A DNA stretch of 13,399 nt. Source: Caryophanales bacterium UBA3935. GTDB taxonomy: Bacteria; Bacillota_I; Bacilli_A; ML615J-28; CAG-698. The position numbers and the translations under genes are program-made. This document shows positions 7,108-13,399 of this stretch, piece by piece. The notes under the pieces are model-generated. The model made no database searches. It saw only the letters and a list, made by a program, of their open reading frames with translations, and was not told where the DNA came from. The stretch spans positions 1 through 13,399 of the forward strand of contig DGED01000036.1 in NCBI GenBank assembly GCA_002385755.1, in the 5' to 3' direction. Position 1 is the first letter of the stretch. Each line of letters opens with the position of its first letter.

Positions 7108-8884
7108 TTCGTTTCGGAAAAACTTTAAAATCGTCGGTTTTGTCTTTCGTTTTTGTCCAGGCTATAAATACTTCACCATACTCTTTATAATCGCCTCGCT
7201 TCTTAATTCCGTGAGCAAAGTGTTCCTGATTCAAAAAGCGATCGAGCTTTTCGTCAAGGAGAGCCCGTTTGGCGAGTTTGCTTCCGCAATCGCCGTCTAT
7301 CTTATCGTTATTCTCGTGACCGCTTTTATCCGGATTTTCTATCGCGGTTATATCAGCGGTAAATACCGGCTCGTCTACATCAACAAAATGCGCGACTACA
7401 TGTACCGCCTGGCCCACCGCATCGATTACGCCGATTTCGATAACCCCGATTTTTACGATCAATACGCTAGGGCGCTTCGCGACGGGGCGTCGCGCGGCAT
7501 TTTGGTTTATGAGGACCTGGCGGGTTTTGTATCGTCCCTTCTTAACACTTTCGCGGTCGGCTCGATTATTCTTATTACCGACTGGATGTTGGTGCTTATT
7601 ATTATCTTCGCGTCAATCTGTTCCTTTATTTTGAAAAACATCATTAATAGAAAATGGTATTTGCACGACAAGGCGACCGAGAAGAACCGCCGAATGTATC
7701 GCTACCTTAACCGAACCTTTTACCGGCAAAGATACGCGGCGGAAATTAAAACCACTCCCGTCAGCGGGCTTCTTGTGGACAAGTATAAGGAAACGGCGGC
7801 CGATATTAACAAGGCCTACCTCCGAACCCAGAGAGGAGTTATCTTATACGATGCGCTTTTGAATTTTGTCGAGACGGGAATCGAACAGGGCGGGACATAT
7901 CTTTTTCTGGGATACAAGCTTTTCTTTGGCTTAATCGATATCAGCCGGTTCGGCTCGGTCTTAAACGCCGCCATGCAATTCTCCGGCAATTTTACAAACG
8001 TCATGAACTTTATCACCCGGATCAAGCAAAACGCTCTTTATATCGATGATTTCTTTTGGTATTTGGAATACGAGCCCGGTCTTGAAACCAGGGGGAGAGA
8101 GGCGCTTTTGGCTTCCCCCGAAACCATCGATGTTGATCGCGTTTATTTTCGCTATCCCGAAAGCGGGGATTTCGTCCTCCGCGATTTCCTCTTAACGATA
8201 AAAAAAGGGGAGAAACTCGCGATTGTCGGTCTCAACGGCTCGGGAAAAACGACGCTCGTGAAGCTGCTATTAAAGTTTTATTTGCCGGTCAAAGGAAAAA
8301 TCCTCTTTGATAATCAAGATTACGCGATGTTTTTTGAGAAGGACGTTCGCCGGCAATTCGCCGTGATTTTTCAAGATTTCGAAATATACGCTCTGTCGGT
8401 CGCCGAGAATATCTTGATGAGGCGGGCGGAGTCGGCGGAAGACGAGAAGAGGGTTTGGGACGCGCTTGAGATGGTCGGCATGCGCGAAAAGGTCGCGTCA
8501 ATGCCGGACGGAATCAACACCCAGGTAACGCGGGAGTTTCACCGGCGGGGGGCGGGCTTTTCGGGAGGCGAGCAACAAAAACTGGCGATCGCCCGCGTGT
8601 TCGCAAGCGACGCCGATATTTACGTTCTTGACGAGCCGACGAGCTCGCTTGACCCGCTTTCCGAAAAACAAATTAACGATCTTATTATCGAGAAAGCGCG
8701 GGACAAGACGATCATAATAATCGCCCACCGCCTTTCGACCGTCGTTGACGTCGACAGAATTATCTTGATTGAGGATCATAAAATCAAGGAAATGGGAACG
8801 CACCGGGAGCTTATCGCCCGGGGCGAAAGATATCGAAAACTCTTCGCGACCCAAGCCTCGCTTTACAAAAAAGCGTCTCGATAA
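7100..8884 (+). CDS. ABC exporter half-transporter 2 (permease + ATPase)
   Basis: A 594-residue paralogue of the preceding gene with the same layout: a membrane domain (about 1-320) and an ATPase domain. Motifs in this numbering: Walker A GLNGSGKT (377-384), signature FSGGE (487-491), Walker B YVLDE with catalytic Glu512, and switch His543. Both half-transporters keep the catalytic Glu, the His switch and the signature, so neither composite ATP site is visibly degenerate. Many heterodimeric exporters do have one degenerate site. The ATG at 7100 is preferred because GGGTGA (7089-7094) lies 5 nt upstream; in-frame TTG 7064, GTG 7091 and ATG 7094 lack a suitable ribosome site. It overlaps the stop of the upstream gene by 8 bp, implying coupled synthesis in equal amounts. 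Substrate unknown. Confidence 0.92.
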   Translation: MFNSFRKNFKIVGFVFRFCPGYKYFTILFIIASLLNSVSKVFLIQKAIELFVKESPFGEFASAIAVYLIVILVTAFIRIFYRGYISGKYRLVYINKMRDYMYRLAHRIDYADFDNPDFYDQYARALRDGASRGILVYEDLAGFVSSLLNTFAVGSIILITDWMLVLIIIFASICSFILKNIINRKWYLHDKATEKNRRMYRYLNRTFYRQRYAAEIKTTPVSGLLVDKYKETAADINKAYLRTQRGVILYDALLNFVETGIEQGGTYLFLGYKLFFGLIDISRFGSVLNAAMQFSGNFTNVMNFITRIKQNALYIDDFFWYLEYEPGLETRGREALLASPETIDVDRVYFRYPESGDFVLRDFLLTIKKGEKLAIVGLNGSGKTTLVKLLLKFYLPVKGKILFDNQDYAMFFEKDVRRQFAVIFQDFEIYALSVAENILMRRAESAEDEKRVWDALEMVGMREKVASMPDGINTQVTREFHRRGAGFSGGEQQKLAIARVFASDADIYVLDEPTSSLDPLSEKQINDLIIEKARDKTIIIIAHRLSTVVDVDRIILIEDHKIKEMGTHRELIARGERYRKLFATQASLYKKASR

Positions 8885-8886
8885 AC

Positions 8887-8920
8887 GGCGTATCCCCGGT
8901 TAGGGGCGCGCCTTTGTTTT
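8887..8920 (+). terminator. Probable terminator of the ABC operon
   Basis: GGCG (8887-8890) pairs with CGCC (8909-8912), and CCCC (8894-8897) with GGGG (8903-8906), separated by a small 3x2 internal loop and capped by a 5-nt loop. TTTGTTTT follows. It lies 3 bp after the transporter stop codon. The interrupted stem makes it weaker than the other terminators here. Confidence 0.55.
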
Positions 8921-9011
8921 AAAAAACAAAAAAGTTATGATTATCGGGAATTATGTAAAATAATAAGAGAAAGTTATTTTTGCGCATATAATAATGCAAT
9001 CGTTTAAGTTT

Positions 9012-9034
9012 CGTTATGATTGAATTTCATAACG
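9012..9034 (+). promoter_or_regulatory. Palindromic operator candidate over the pckA -35 box
   Basis: CGTTATGA (9012-9019) and TCATAACG (9027-9034) are perfect 8-bp inverted repeats separated by 7 bp that contain the -35 hexamer. The symmetry and position suit a dimeric repressor or activator. The cognate regulator is not recognisable from the sequence. Confidence 0.5.
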
Positions 9035-9048
9035 TTTTGTGTTAGAAT
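9020..9048 (+). promoter_or_regulatory. Main promoter of the pckA operon
   Basis: TTGAAT (9020-9025), a 17-bp spacer and TAGAAT (9043-9048), with TGT at 9040-9042 making an extended -10. Transcription should start near 9055, about 97 nt before the pckA ATG. Confidence 0.7.
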
Positions 9049-9063
9049 ATTTCTTGAAACGTT
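9031..9063 (+). promoter_or_regulatory. Second inverted repeat flanking the pckA -10 box (LacI-type AACGTT cores)
   Basis: AACGTTT (9031-9037) and AAACGTT (9057-9063) are perfect inverted repeats placed on either side of the -10 box. Each also contains the self-complementary AACGTT. The downstream copy, TTGAAACGTTTGG, resembles the TGAAACGTTT core of LacI-family operators. The upstream copy overlaps the 3' arm of the 9012-9034 palindrome. Binding is inference. Confidence 0.4.
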
Positions 9064-9064
9064 T

Positions 9065-9132
9065 GGATTACCGTTTCCCGAAAGCGGATCGGCAATCCGC
9101 GTCTAGATGGATGCTTAAAGCCAATTTAGGCT
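9065..9132 (+). ncRNA. Foldable 5' leader of the pckA operon with alternative stems
   Basis: In the predicted 97-nt leader, GGATTACCG (9065-9073) can pair with CGGCAATCC (9090-9098) over 8 of 9 positions. Alternatively GCGGAT (9084-9089) pairs with ATCCGC (9095-9100) around a 5-nt loop; the two folds exclude each other. A small stem AGCC/GGCT (9119-9122/9129-9132) sits just before the ribosome site. I do not recognise a known riboswitch class and there is no U-tailed terminator, so this is only a structural candidate. Confidence 0.35.
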
Positions 9133-9151
9133 GTTTATAGGAGGTGTTTAC

Positions 9152-10783
9152 ATGGCAACCATTAGTAAATTAAGTAAAGAATTAATCGGGACGAAAACGC
9201 CGAAACTTTATAACCGAATCAGGACAACGATCGAATCGGTTTTCTACGGCAATAACGTTGTCCCGGTAAGGACGATGAAAGAAGCGTATGAACTGGCAAA
9301 GAATTCTCCGGGAACGATAGTTACCGATATGCCGGTGGAAAGGGCGGGGGAATTGGGTCTGCCTGAAGATGCCAAAGTATTGTTGTTTAACGACGGGAAA
9401 ATTACCGGCCGCCAGGCGAAACTTCGCCGGCTTGTTGACGATAATAACCGCGAATATTTCGGCGACATGATTCGGGAAACTCTTTTCCGCGCGCGCCAAA
9501 AGAAAATGTATCATGCCCAGGTGTATATCGGCCTGCATCCCGACTTTATGCTTAAGGCCCATCTTCTGATACCGGAAGGGTATGAAAACACACTGTATTC
9601 CTGGCTGCTGAATTTCCAGATTGTTAACGAGGAATACACGGAAAAGTATGAAAAATCGATCAAACTCGACGAGGGCGATATATTCATTTATTCCAATCCC
9701 GACGTCTATCCCGATGATTTCCCCAACGGGCTCGCGTTGTTTGACGCGGAAAATAATTGCGCCTGCCTTTTCGGAATGCGCTATTTCGGGGAACACAAAA
9801 AAGGAACGTTAACGCTGGCCTGGACAATCGCGGAGAGAAACGGGTACACCGCTTGTCACGGCGGACAAAAGCAGTTTAATTTGCCGGGAGGGAAGAAAAA
9901 GGTTATCGGCGTGTTCGGTCTTTCCGGATCGGGCAAATCGACGATCACCTTGTCCAATCACGGCGGAAAATACGACACCGTCGTTTTACACGACGACGCG
10001 TTTATTATTTCCAACGACGACGCGTCCTCGATTTGTCTGGAACAATCTTATTTCGATAAAACGCAGGATTATCCGCTCACGAACGAGCAGACGAAATATT
10101 TCGTGACCGTGCAAAACTGCGGGGCGACCGTCGACGAGGACGGGCGGGTCGTTATCGTGACCGAGGATATCCGCAACGGCAACGGCCGGACGATCAAGTC
10201 GAAGTTCGCGACGCCCAACCGGATCTATAAATTTGATCACCCTTGCGACGCGATTTTTTGGATTATGAAGGACGGCACTCTGCCGCCGGTTTTGAAGGTC
10301 AAGTCGCCCGAGCTCGCCTCGGTAATGGGCGCGACGCTCGCGACGAAGCGGACGTCGGCGGAATATGTGCCCGGCGAGGACCCGAACAAACTTGTCATCG
10401 TGCCCTACGCCAATCCTTTCCGCCTTTACCCGCTCGCCAAGGACTATAACAAGTTCAAGCAGTTGTTCGCGGAGCGGGGAGTGACCTGCTATATAATTAA
10501 TACCGGTCATTTCCTCGATAAGAAAGTAACCCCGACCGTCACGCTCGGGTTAATCGAAGATATTATCAACGATAAGGCCGAGTTCAAGCCTTTCGGACCG
10601 TTCAGCGACCTTGAATACATGCCAATCGAGGGCTTTATCCCCGATTTTACCGACGAGGAATACTTGCGGTCGGTGAAGGCGCGGATGAACGACCGCCTCG
10701 AATACATCAGCAAACTTGACGAGTTTAACCAAATCCCGAGCGAGGGATTGGCGGCGATTCGCCGGGTCGTGGAAGAAATATAA
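9152..10783 (+). CDS. pckA: Phosphoenolpyruvate carboxykinase (ATP)
   Basis: A 543-residue ATP-type PEP carboxykinase (usual length about 520-540). It interconverts oxaloacetate + ATP and PEP + CO2 + ADP in the cytoplasm. The nucleotide loop GLSGSGKST is at 256-264 and is followed by the metal-binding LHDDAF (279-284; Asp281/Asp282). The TLPPV (376-380) and MGATLATKRTSAE (392-404) segments sit where the family has its adenine- and substrate-side loops. The sequence differs clearly from the Escherichia coli enzyme and resembles the version I associate with gut Firmicutes. A near-ideal AGGAGGTG (9139-9146) precedes the ATG. It is the first gene of an operon with a biotin-dependent carboxyltransferase, which suggests a fermentative role (PEP to oxaloacetate with ATP gain) as much as gluconeogenesis. 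Promoter and leader carry palindromes and stems that suggest regulation. Confidence 0.94.
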   Translation: MATISKLSKELIGTKTPKLYNRIRTTIESVFYGNNVVPVRTMKEAYELAKNSPGTIVTDMPVERAGELGLPEDAKVLLFNDGKITGRQAKLRRLVDDNNREYFGDMIRETLFRARQKKMYHAQVYIGLHPDFMLKAHLLIPEGYENTLYSWLLNFQIVNEEYTEKYEKSIKLDEGDIFIYSNPDVYPDDFPNGLALFDAENNCACLFGMRYFGEHKKGTLTLAWTIAERNGYTACHGGQKQFNLPGGKKKVIGVFGLSGSGKSTITLSNHGGKYDTVVLHDDAFIISNDDASSICLEQSYFDKTQDYPLTNEQTKYFVTVQNCGATVDEDGRVVIVTEDIRNGNGRTIKSKFATPNRIYKFDHPCDAIFWIMKDGTLPPVLKVKSPELASVMGATLATKRTSAEYVPGEDPNKLVIVPYANPFRLYPLAKDYNKFKQLFAERGVTCYIINTGHFLDKKVTPTVTLGLIEDIINDKAEFKPFGPFSDLEYMPIEGFIPDFTDEEYLRSVKARMNDRLEYISKLDEFNQIPSEGLAAIRRVVEEI

Positions 10784-10800
10784 GATAAGGAGACATGAAA

Positions 10801-12183
10801 ATGGGTGTTAAAGTAGTTGATACCGCCCTGCGCGACGGTCACCAGTCATTGTTCGCGACAAGGATGACCACCGCGGAGATCCTCGAGGTGTTGCCCGATT
10901 TGGACGAAGCCGGGTATCACGCGCTTGAGGTTTGGGGCGGCGCCACTTTCGACGCGTGCTTGCGTTTCTTAAACGAGGACCCGTGGGAAAGGTTGCGCGA
11001 GATTCGCAAGGCCTGTAAGAAAACCAAACTACAGATGCTCTTCCGCGGGCAAAACATATTGGGTTATAAGCATTACCCGGACGATATCGTCGAGTTGTTT
11101 GTCAAGAAATCGATAGAAAACGGTATAGATATTATCAGGGTGTTCGACGCCTTGAACGATTTAAGAAACATGGAAACCGTAATCGACGCTACCAAACGCT
11201 ACGGCGGTCATTGCCAGATCGCGTTCTGTTACACGACGAGCCCGATTCACACGGTCGAGTATTTTGTCGAGATGGCGAAGAAAATCGAAACGTTGGGCGC
11301 CGATTCTATTTGCATTAAGGATATGTCCGGCGTGTTGCTTCCCGAGGACGCCTACCGCTTGGTCTCGCAACTGAAAGCCAATACCGCTCTCCCCGTCGAG
11401 TTGCACTCGCATTGCACGGCCGGGGTCGCCCACGCCACTTACATGAAGGCGATCGAGGCGGGCGTCGATATTATCGACACGGCGCTCTCGCCGCTATCCA
11501 GCGGCACAAGCCAGCCGCCGACGGAATCTTTCCAATATATGCTGAGGGGGACGCAATATGACCCCGGGCTCAATCTCGACCGGCTTAACGCCGCCGCCGA
11601 GAAGATAAAACTCGTCCGTGATAAATATTTTGCGAGCGGGGTCCTTAATCCCAAGGCTTTAATGGTTAACCCGCTGATATTGCAATACCAGCTCCCGGGA
11701 GGCATGCTTTCAAATCTAATGAGCCAGCTCGAAAACCAGGGAGCGATCGGCCGTTACGAGGAGGTATTGCGGGAGGTGCCGGCCGTCCGGGCCGATTTGG
11801 GTTACCCGCCGCTCGTCACGCCGCTCTCGCAAATGGTCGGGACGCAGGCGGTAATGAACGTTTTAACGGGCGAGCGTTACAAGCTCGTTCCCGAGGAAAT
11901 CAAAGATTATCTGCGCGGCCATTACGGGGCTTCGCCCGGGCCGATTGACGAAGATTTCCGGAAAAGCATTATCGGCGCCGACAAGGTGATCGATTATCGC
12001 CCGGCCGATGATTTAAAGCCCCAGTTCGAAAACCTTAAGCGAAAATACCAAGACCTGGCGCGGACCGACGAAGACGTTTTGTCAATCGCTTTATTCGAAA
12101 ACGTCGCCGTTAATTTTTTGGAGAAGAAATATCTTCCGCGAAAAGAGAAAGAAATTCACGAGATTAATTTGCATATCGGATAA
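10801..12183 (+). CDS. Biotin-dependent carboxyltransferase: oxaloacetate decarboxylase alpha / pyruvate carboxylase subunit B type
   Basis: A 460-residue stand-alone carboxyltransferase that moves a carboxyl group between oxaloacetate/pyruvate and carrier-bound biotin. The TIM-barrel signature is intact: DTALRDGHQS near the N terminus (metal Asp12), RVFDALND (about 113-120), KDMSG with the Lys that is carbamylated in the family (Lys173), and HSHCTAG with two metal His (202 and 204). The C-terminal conserved PYC/OADA region follows. Unlike the roughly 590-residue OadA of Klebsiella, it has no fused biotinyl domain; that is the next gene. ATG 10801 fits GGAG (10789-10792) at 8 nt, whereas ATG 10795 is too close. 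The gene starts 17 nt after pckA, so it is co-transcribed. No biotin carboxylase or membrane beta subunit is nearby. Direction is therefore undecided: decarboxylase, pyruvate carboxylase subunit or transcarboxylase 5S-like subunit are all possible. Confidence 0.9.
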   Translation: MGVKVVDTALRDGHQSLFATRMTTAEILEVLPDLDEAGYHALEVWGGATFDACLRFLNEDPWERLREIRKACKKTKLQMLFRGQNILGYKHYPDDIVELFVKKSIENGIDIIRVFDALNDLRNMETVIDATKRYGGHCQIAFCYTTSPIHTVEYFVEMAKKIETLGADSICIKDMSGVLLPEDAYRLVSQLKANTALPVELHSHCTAGVAHATYMKAIEAGVDIIDTALSPLSSGTSQPPTESFQYMLRGTQYDPGLNLDRLNAAAEKIKLVRDKYFASGVLNPKALMVNPLILQYQLPGGMLSNLMSQLENQGAIGRYEEVLREVPAVRADLGYPPLVTPLSQMVGTQAVMNVLTGERYKLVPEEIKDYLRGHYGASPGPIDEDFRKSIIGADKVIDYRPADDLKPQFENLKRKYQDLARTDEDVLSIALFENVAVNFLEKKYLPRKEKEIHEINLHIG

Positions 12184-12206
12184 ACATAATAGTTGACACA
12201 CGAGAA

Positions 12207-12246
12207 AGGAGGTTGGCGCCGGCATCCGGCGGCGCCCACATATATG
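12207..12246 (+). promoter_or_regulatory. Shine-Dalgarno separated from its start codon by a GC hairpin
   Basis: The very strong AAAGGAGGT (SD core 12207-12212) is 31 nt from the only plausible ATG (12244), much too far for direct use. Between them GGCGCCG (12215-12221) and CGGCGCC (12230-12236) form a perfect 7-bp all-GC stem with an 8-nt loop. Folding leaves 2 + 7 unpaired nt between SD and ATG, the normal spacing. There is no in-frame ATG, GTG or TTG at a normal distance after this SD. Confidence 0.6.
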
Positions 12247-12597
12247 AAAGTATATCGCGTTAAAGTAAACGGGAAAGTTTACGAAGTTGAACTTGAAAGC
12301 GTGACCGAAAAGGAAGGACCGGTAAAGGCCGACGCGGCCGGGGAAAAGTCGGCGTCCGCGCCGGCGGCGGAGGCGGCTTCGGGCGATAATGTTTTACGCG
12401 CCCCGATGCAGGGAACAATTATCGACATAAAAGTCGAACCCGGCCAGCGCGTTAACCGCGGCGACGTGGTAGTTGTTTTGGAAGCGATGAAATTGGAGAA
12501 CAATATCGTCGCCCCGACAACCGGGATCGTAAAGGAAATATTGGTTTCCAAGGGCCAAAACGTCGCCAATCAAGAACCTATTCTTACCATCGGATAA
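12244..12597 (+). CDS. Biotin carboxyl carrier protein (biotinyl subunit of the carboxyltransferase)
   Basis: A 117-residue carrier protein. The N-terminal strand region (1-20) leads into a flexible Ala/Pro/Glu-rich linker (about 21-48) and a biotinyl domain (about 50-117). The biotinylation motif EAMKLEN is complete, with the acceptor Lys83 lying 34 residues from the C terminus, the usual distance. APMQGTI, at the start of the domain, matches the family 'A-P-M-x-G' pattern. Size and layout match the small gamma/1.3S-type carriers of decarboxylases and transcarboxylase. It lies 60 nt after the carboxyltransferase gene and should carry CO2 for it. The ATG at 12244 begins the first conserved residues ([11 protein letters not shown]); the frame is open further upstream but only to a TTG (12193) without a ribosome site. 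The ribosome site is separated by a hairpin, described separately. Confidence 0.92.
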   Translation: MKVYRVKVNGKVYEVELESVTEKEGPVKADAAGEKSASAPAAEAASGDNVLRAPMQGTIIDIKVEPGQRVNRGDVVVVLEAMKLENNIVAPTTGIVKEILVSKGQNVANQEPILTIG

Positions 12598-12609
12598 AAC
12601 GGCGCTATT

Positions 12610-13332
12610 ATGCTCGGCGCGAAAATAATTCGTTTCCCCGTTCTTCCCTCGACCAACGCTTATCTCAAGGAGCATTTCTCCGCCCTTCCTCACGGGACGG
12701 TCGTCACCTGTGACCGACAAACCGCGGGGAAGGGGCGTTTTGAACGCGCGTGGCACTCCGACCGCGATTTGCTCATGTCGGTTTTAATAAAAGAGAACTT
12801 GCGGCTTTCCGAGATTCCCCAGCTTGGCCTGATCAGCGCCGCGGCCGTTTTTGAAACTTTAAAAAAACACGTTCCGGATCCCTTAATCAAATGGCCTAAC
12901 GATATTATCGTCGGAGGGAAGAAGGTCGCGGGCATTTTGTTGGAATCGATTATCGGCGCGAAAAGATTAAATTGCCTCGTCATCGGTATCGGTATCAACG
13001 TTAATACCGCGGCCTATCCGGAAAGTTTGGCCAAAAAGGCGACGTCTCTTAAACTGGCGACCGGCGCCGAGCGCGATATCGAGGAGCTTCGTTTGGAGCT
13101 CATTGGAAACCTTGACGCTTTCTACCGGGAATTCAAACTCGGGGGCCGCCGCCACGCCGACATATGCGCGGAAAACTCCTGCCTTATCGGCAAAGAAGTT
13201 ATTTTTAACGATTTTAAAACAAGCCAAAAGGGAAAAGTGCTGGCGATATTAGAGAACGGAAATATTGTGATCGAAACCGCCGGCGTTACCGCCGAATACA
13301 ATTACGGCGAGATAACGTTTTTGGATATTTGA
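12610..13332 (+). CDS. birA: Biotin--[biotin carboxyl-carrier protein] ligase, monofunctional
   Basis: A 240-residue biotin protein ligase. It makes biotinyl-AMP from biotin and ATP and transfers biotin to the carrier Lys. Landmarks: STN (14-16), the biotin/adenylate loop QTAGKGRFERAW (37-48; the usual G-R-G-R-x-G-R appears as GKGRFER), KWPND (94-98), GKKVAGIL (103-110; the Lys needed for catalysis in the family) and GIGINVN (126-132). The last 50 residues fit the SH3-like C-terminal domain. There is no N-terminal helix-turn-helix, so this is a class I enzyme that cannot repress biotin genes itself. It starts 12 nt after the carrier gene, which is presumably its local substrate, and no strong Shine-Dalgarno is seen before the ATG, so it may depend on coupling. 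It is the last gene of the operon. Confidence 0.93.
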   Translation: MLGAKIIRFPVLPSTNAYLKEHFSALPHGTVVTCDRQTAGKGRFERAWHSDRDLLMSVLIKENLRLSEIPQLGLISAAAVFETLKKHVPDPLIKWPNDIIVGGKKVAGILLESIIGAKRLNCLVIGIGINVNTAAYPESLAKKATSLKLATGAERDIEELRLELIGNLDAFYREFKLGGRRHADICAENSCLIGKEVIFNDFKTSQKGKVLAILENGNIVIETAGVTAEYNYGEITFLDI

Positions 13333-13359
13333 AAATGCGGTTTATAGCCGCATTTTTTT
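13332..13359 (+). terminator. Rho-independent terminator of the pckA-birA operon
   Basis: A 9-bp stem (AAAATGCGG at 13332-13340, CCGCATTTT at 13348-13356) with a 7-nt loop and a run of seven T at 13353-13359. It directly overlaps the end of the birA stop codon. Confidence 0.88.
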
Positions 13360-13360
13360 A

Positions 13361-13389
13361 TTGTTATCACTTTTGCGTTATGTTATAAT
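13361..13389 (+). promoter_or_regulatory. Promoter reading out of the right edge
   Basis: TTGTTA (13361-13366), a 17-bp spacer and TATAAT (13384-13389), with TGT at 13381-13383 giving an extended -10. Transcription would begin near 13396, so another plus-strand gene is expected just outside the window. Confidence 0.65.
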
Positions 13390-13399
13390 ACAATAGTAG

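Noticed and set aside
1915..8884. Bacteriocin or lanthipeptide export system made of the subtilase and the ABC pair
   Set aside because: The minus-strand M32 gene and two promoters separate them, and no precursor peptide or modification enzyme is present.
8905..8912. GGCGCGCC 8-bp palindrome as a binding site
   Set aside because: It is part of the probable terminator stem and a by-product of GC pairing there.
8987..8992. A TATAAT in the AT-rich stretch before pckA as a second promoter
   Set aside because: No convincing -35 or TG extension; the 9020-9048 promoter is much better.
9050..9070. Catabolite-repression (cre) site at TTGAAACGTTTGGATTA
   Set aside because: The spacing between the AA and the central CG does not match the TGWAANCGNTNWCA consensus; only a general LacI-type core remains.
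9101..9106. GTCTAG upstream of pckA as a third ECF-type promoter
   Set aside because: No GGAAC-like box lies 18 nt upstream, and a good housekeeping promoter exists at 9020-9048.
9060..9135. tRNA-like or small-RNA gene in the pckA leader
   Set aside because: No T-loop motif, acceptor stem or CCA end can be drawn; treated only as a foldable leader.
9182..9796. Long minus-strand open frame (204 codons) inside pckA
   Set aside because: It lies wholly within a confidently identified gene, lacks a ribosome site and its product resembles no family; it is a codon-bias shadow.
12394..12756. Minus-strand open frame across the carrier/ligase junction
   Set aside because: It overlaps two clear plus-strand genes and has no supporting signals.
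13373..13389. TTGCGT with TATAAT near the right edge as a promoter pair
   Set aside because: The spacer is only 5 bp; TTGTTA at 13361-13366 gives the correct 17 bp.

Overview
The window looks like chromosomal DNA of an uncultured low-to-medium GC Gram-positive bacterium, most likely a fermentative member of the Bacilli, Erysipelotrichia or tenericute-related Firmicutes. This is inferred from strong AGGAGG-type ribosome sites, classical and extended -10 promoters, short U-tailed terminators and the gene repertoire. TGA is used as a stop (the sigma factor and the biotin ligase end in TGA) and Trp is encoded by TGG, so the Mycoplasma code does not apply. By eye, the first 3.7 kb is more AT-rich than the last 4.5 kb; I did not compute this.

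Layout. (1) 2-496: the 3' end of a glycerophosphodiester phosphodiesterase gene, cut by the window edge and closed by a terminator. (2) 557-3672: a cell-envelope stress type module made of an ECF sigma factor, an overlapping single-pass membrane protein (putative anti-sigma factor) and a secreted subtilisin-like protease. The sigma operon and the protease gene each have a matching ECF-type promoter (GGAmC-N18-GTCTA) that shares a perfect 16-bp block. They therefore probably form an autoregulated regulon. The sigma mRNA also has an AU-rich hairpin over its ribosome-binding region. (3) 3721-5229, minus strand: an M32 metallocarboxypeptidase that meets the protease gene at a shared bidirectional terminator. 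(4) 5338-8884: two overlapping ABC exporter half-transporters that probably form a heterodimer. Their promoter is so close to the first ATG that the mRNA is predicted to be leaderless. (5) 9012-13359: a four-gene metabolic operon, pckA (ATP-type PEP carboxykinase), a stand-alone biotin-dependent carboxyltransferase (oxaloacetate decarboxylase alpha/PycB type), its separate biotin carrier protein and a monofunctional biotin ligase. It has a palindrome-rich promoter, a foldable leader and a terminator. An outward promoter follows at the right edge.

How the genes work together. In the last operon, PEP carboxykinase can convert PEP + CO2 + ADP to oxaloacetate + ATP. The carboxyltransferase can move the carboxyl group of oxaloacetate to biotin on the carrier protein, giving pyruvate, and the ligase attaches that biotin. 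No biotin carboxylase and no membrane decarboxylase subunit is present here, so the final fate of the carboxyl group is unknown. The arrangement fits either a pyruvate-kinase bypass or oxaloacetate/pyruvate interconversion.

I see no CRISPR array, transposon, prophage, rRNA or tRNA. Nothing here is clearly a wholly new defence or mobile system. The least ordinary signals are regulatory: the paired ECF promoters, the occluding hairpin in front of the sigma gene, nested palindromes at pckA, the leaderless ABC promoter, and a GC hairpin between the Shine-Dalgarno and start codon of the biotin carrier gene.
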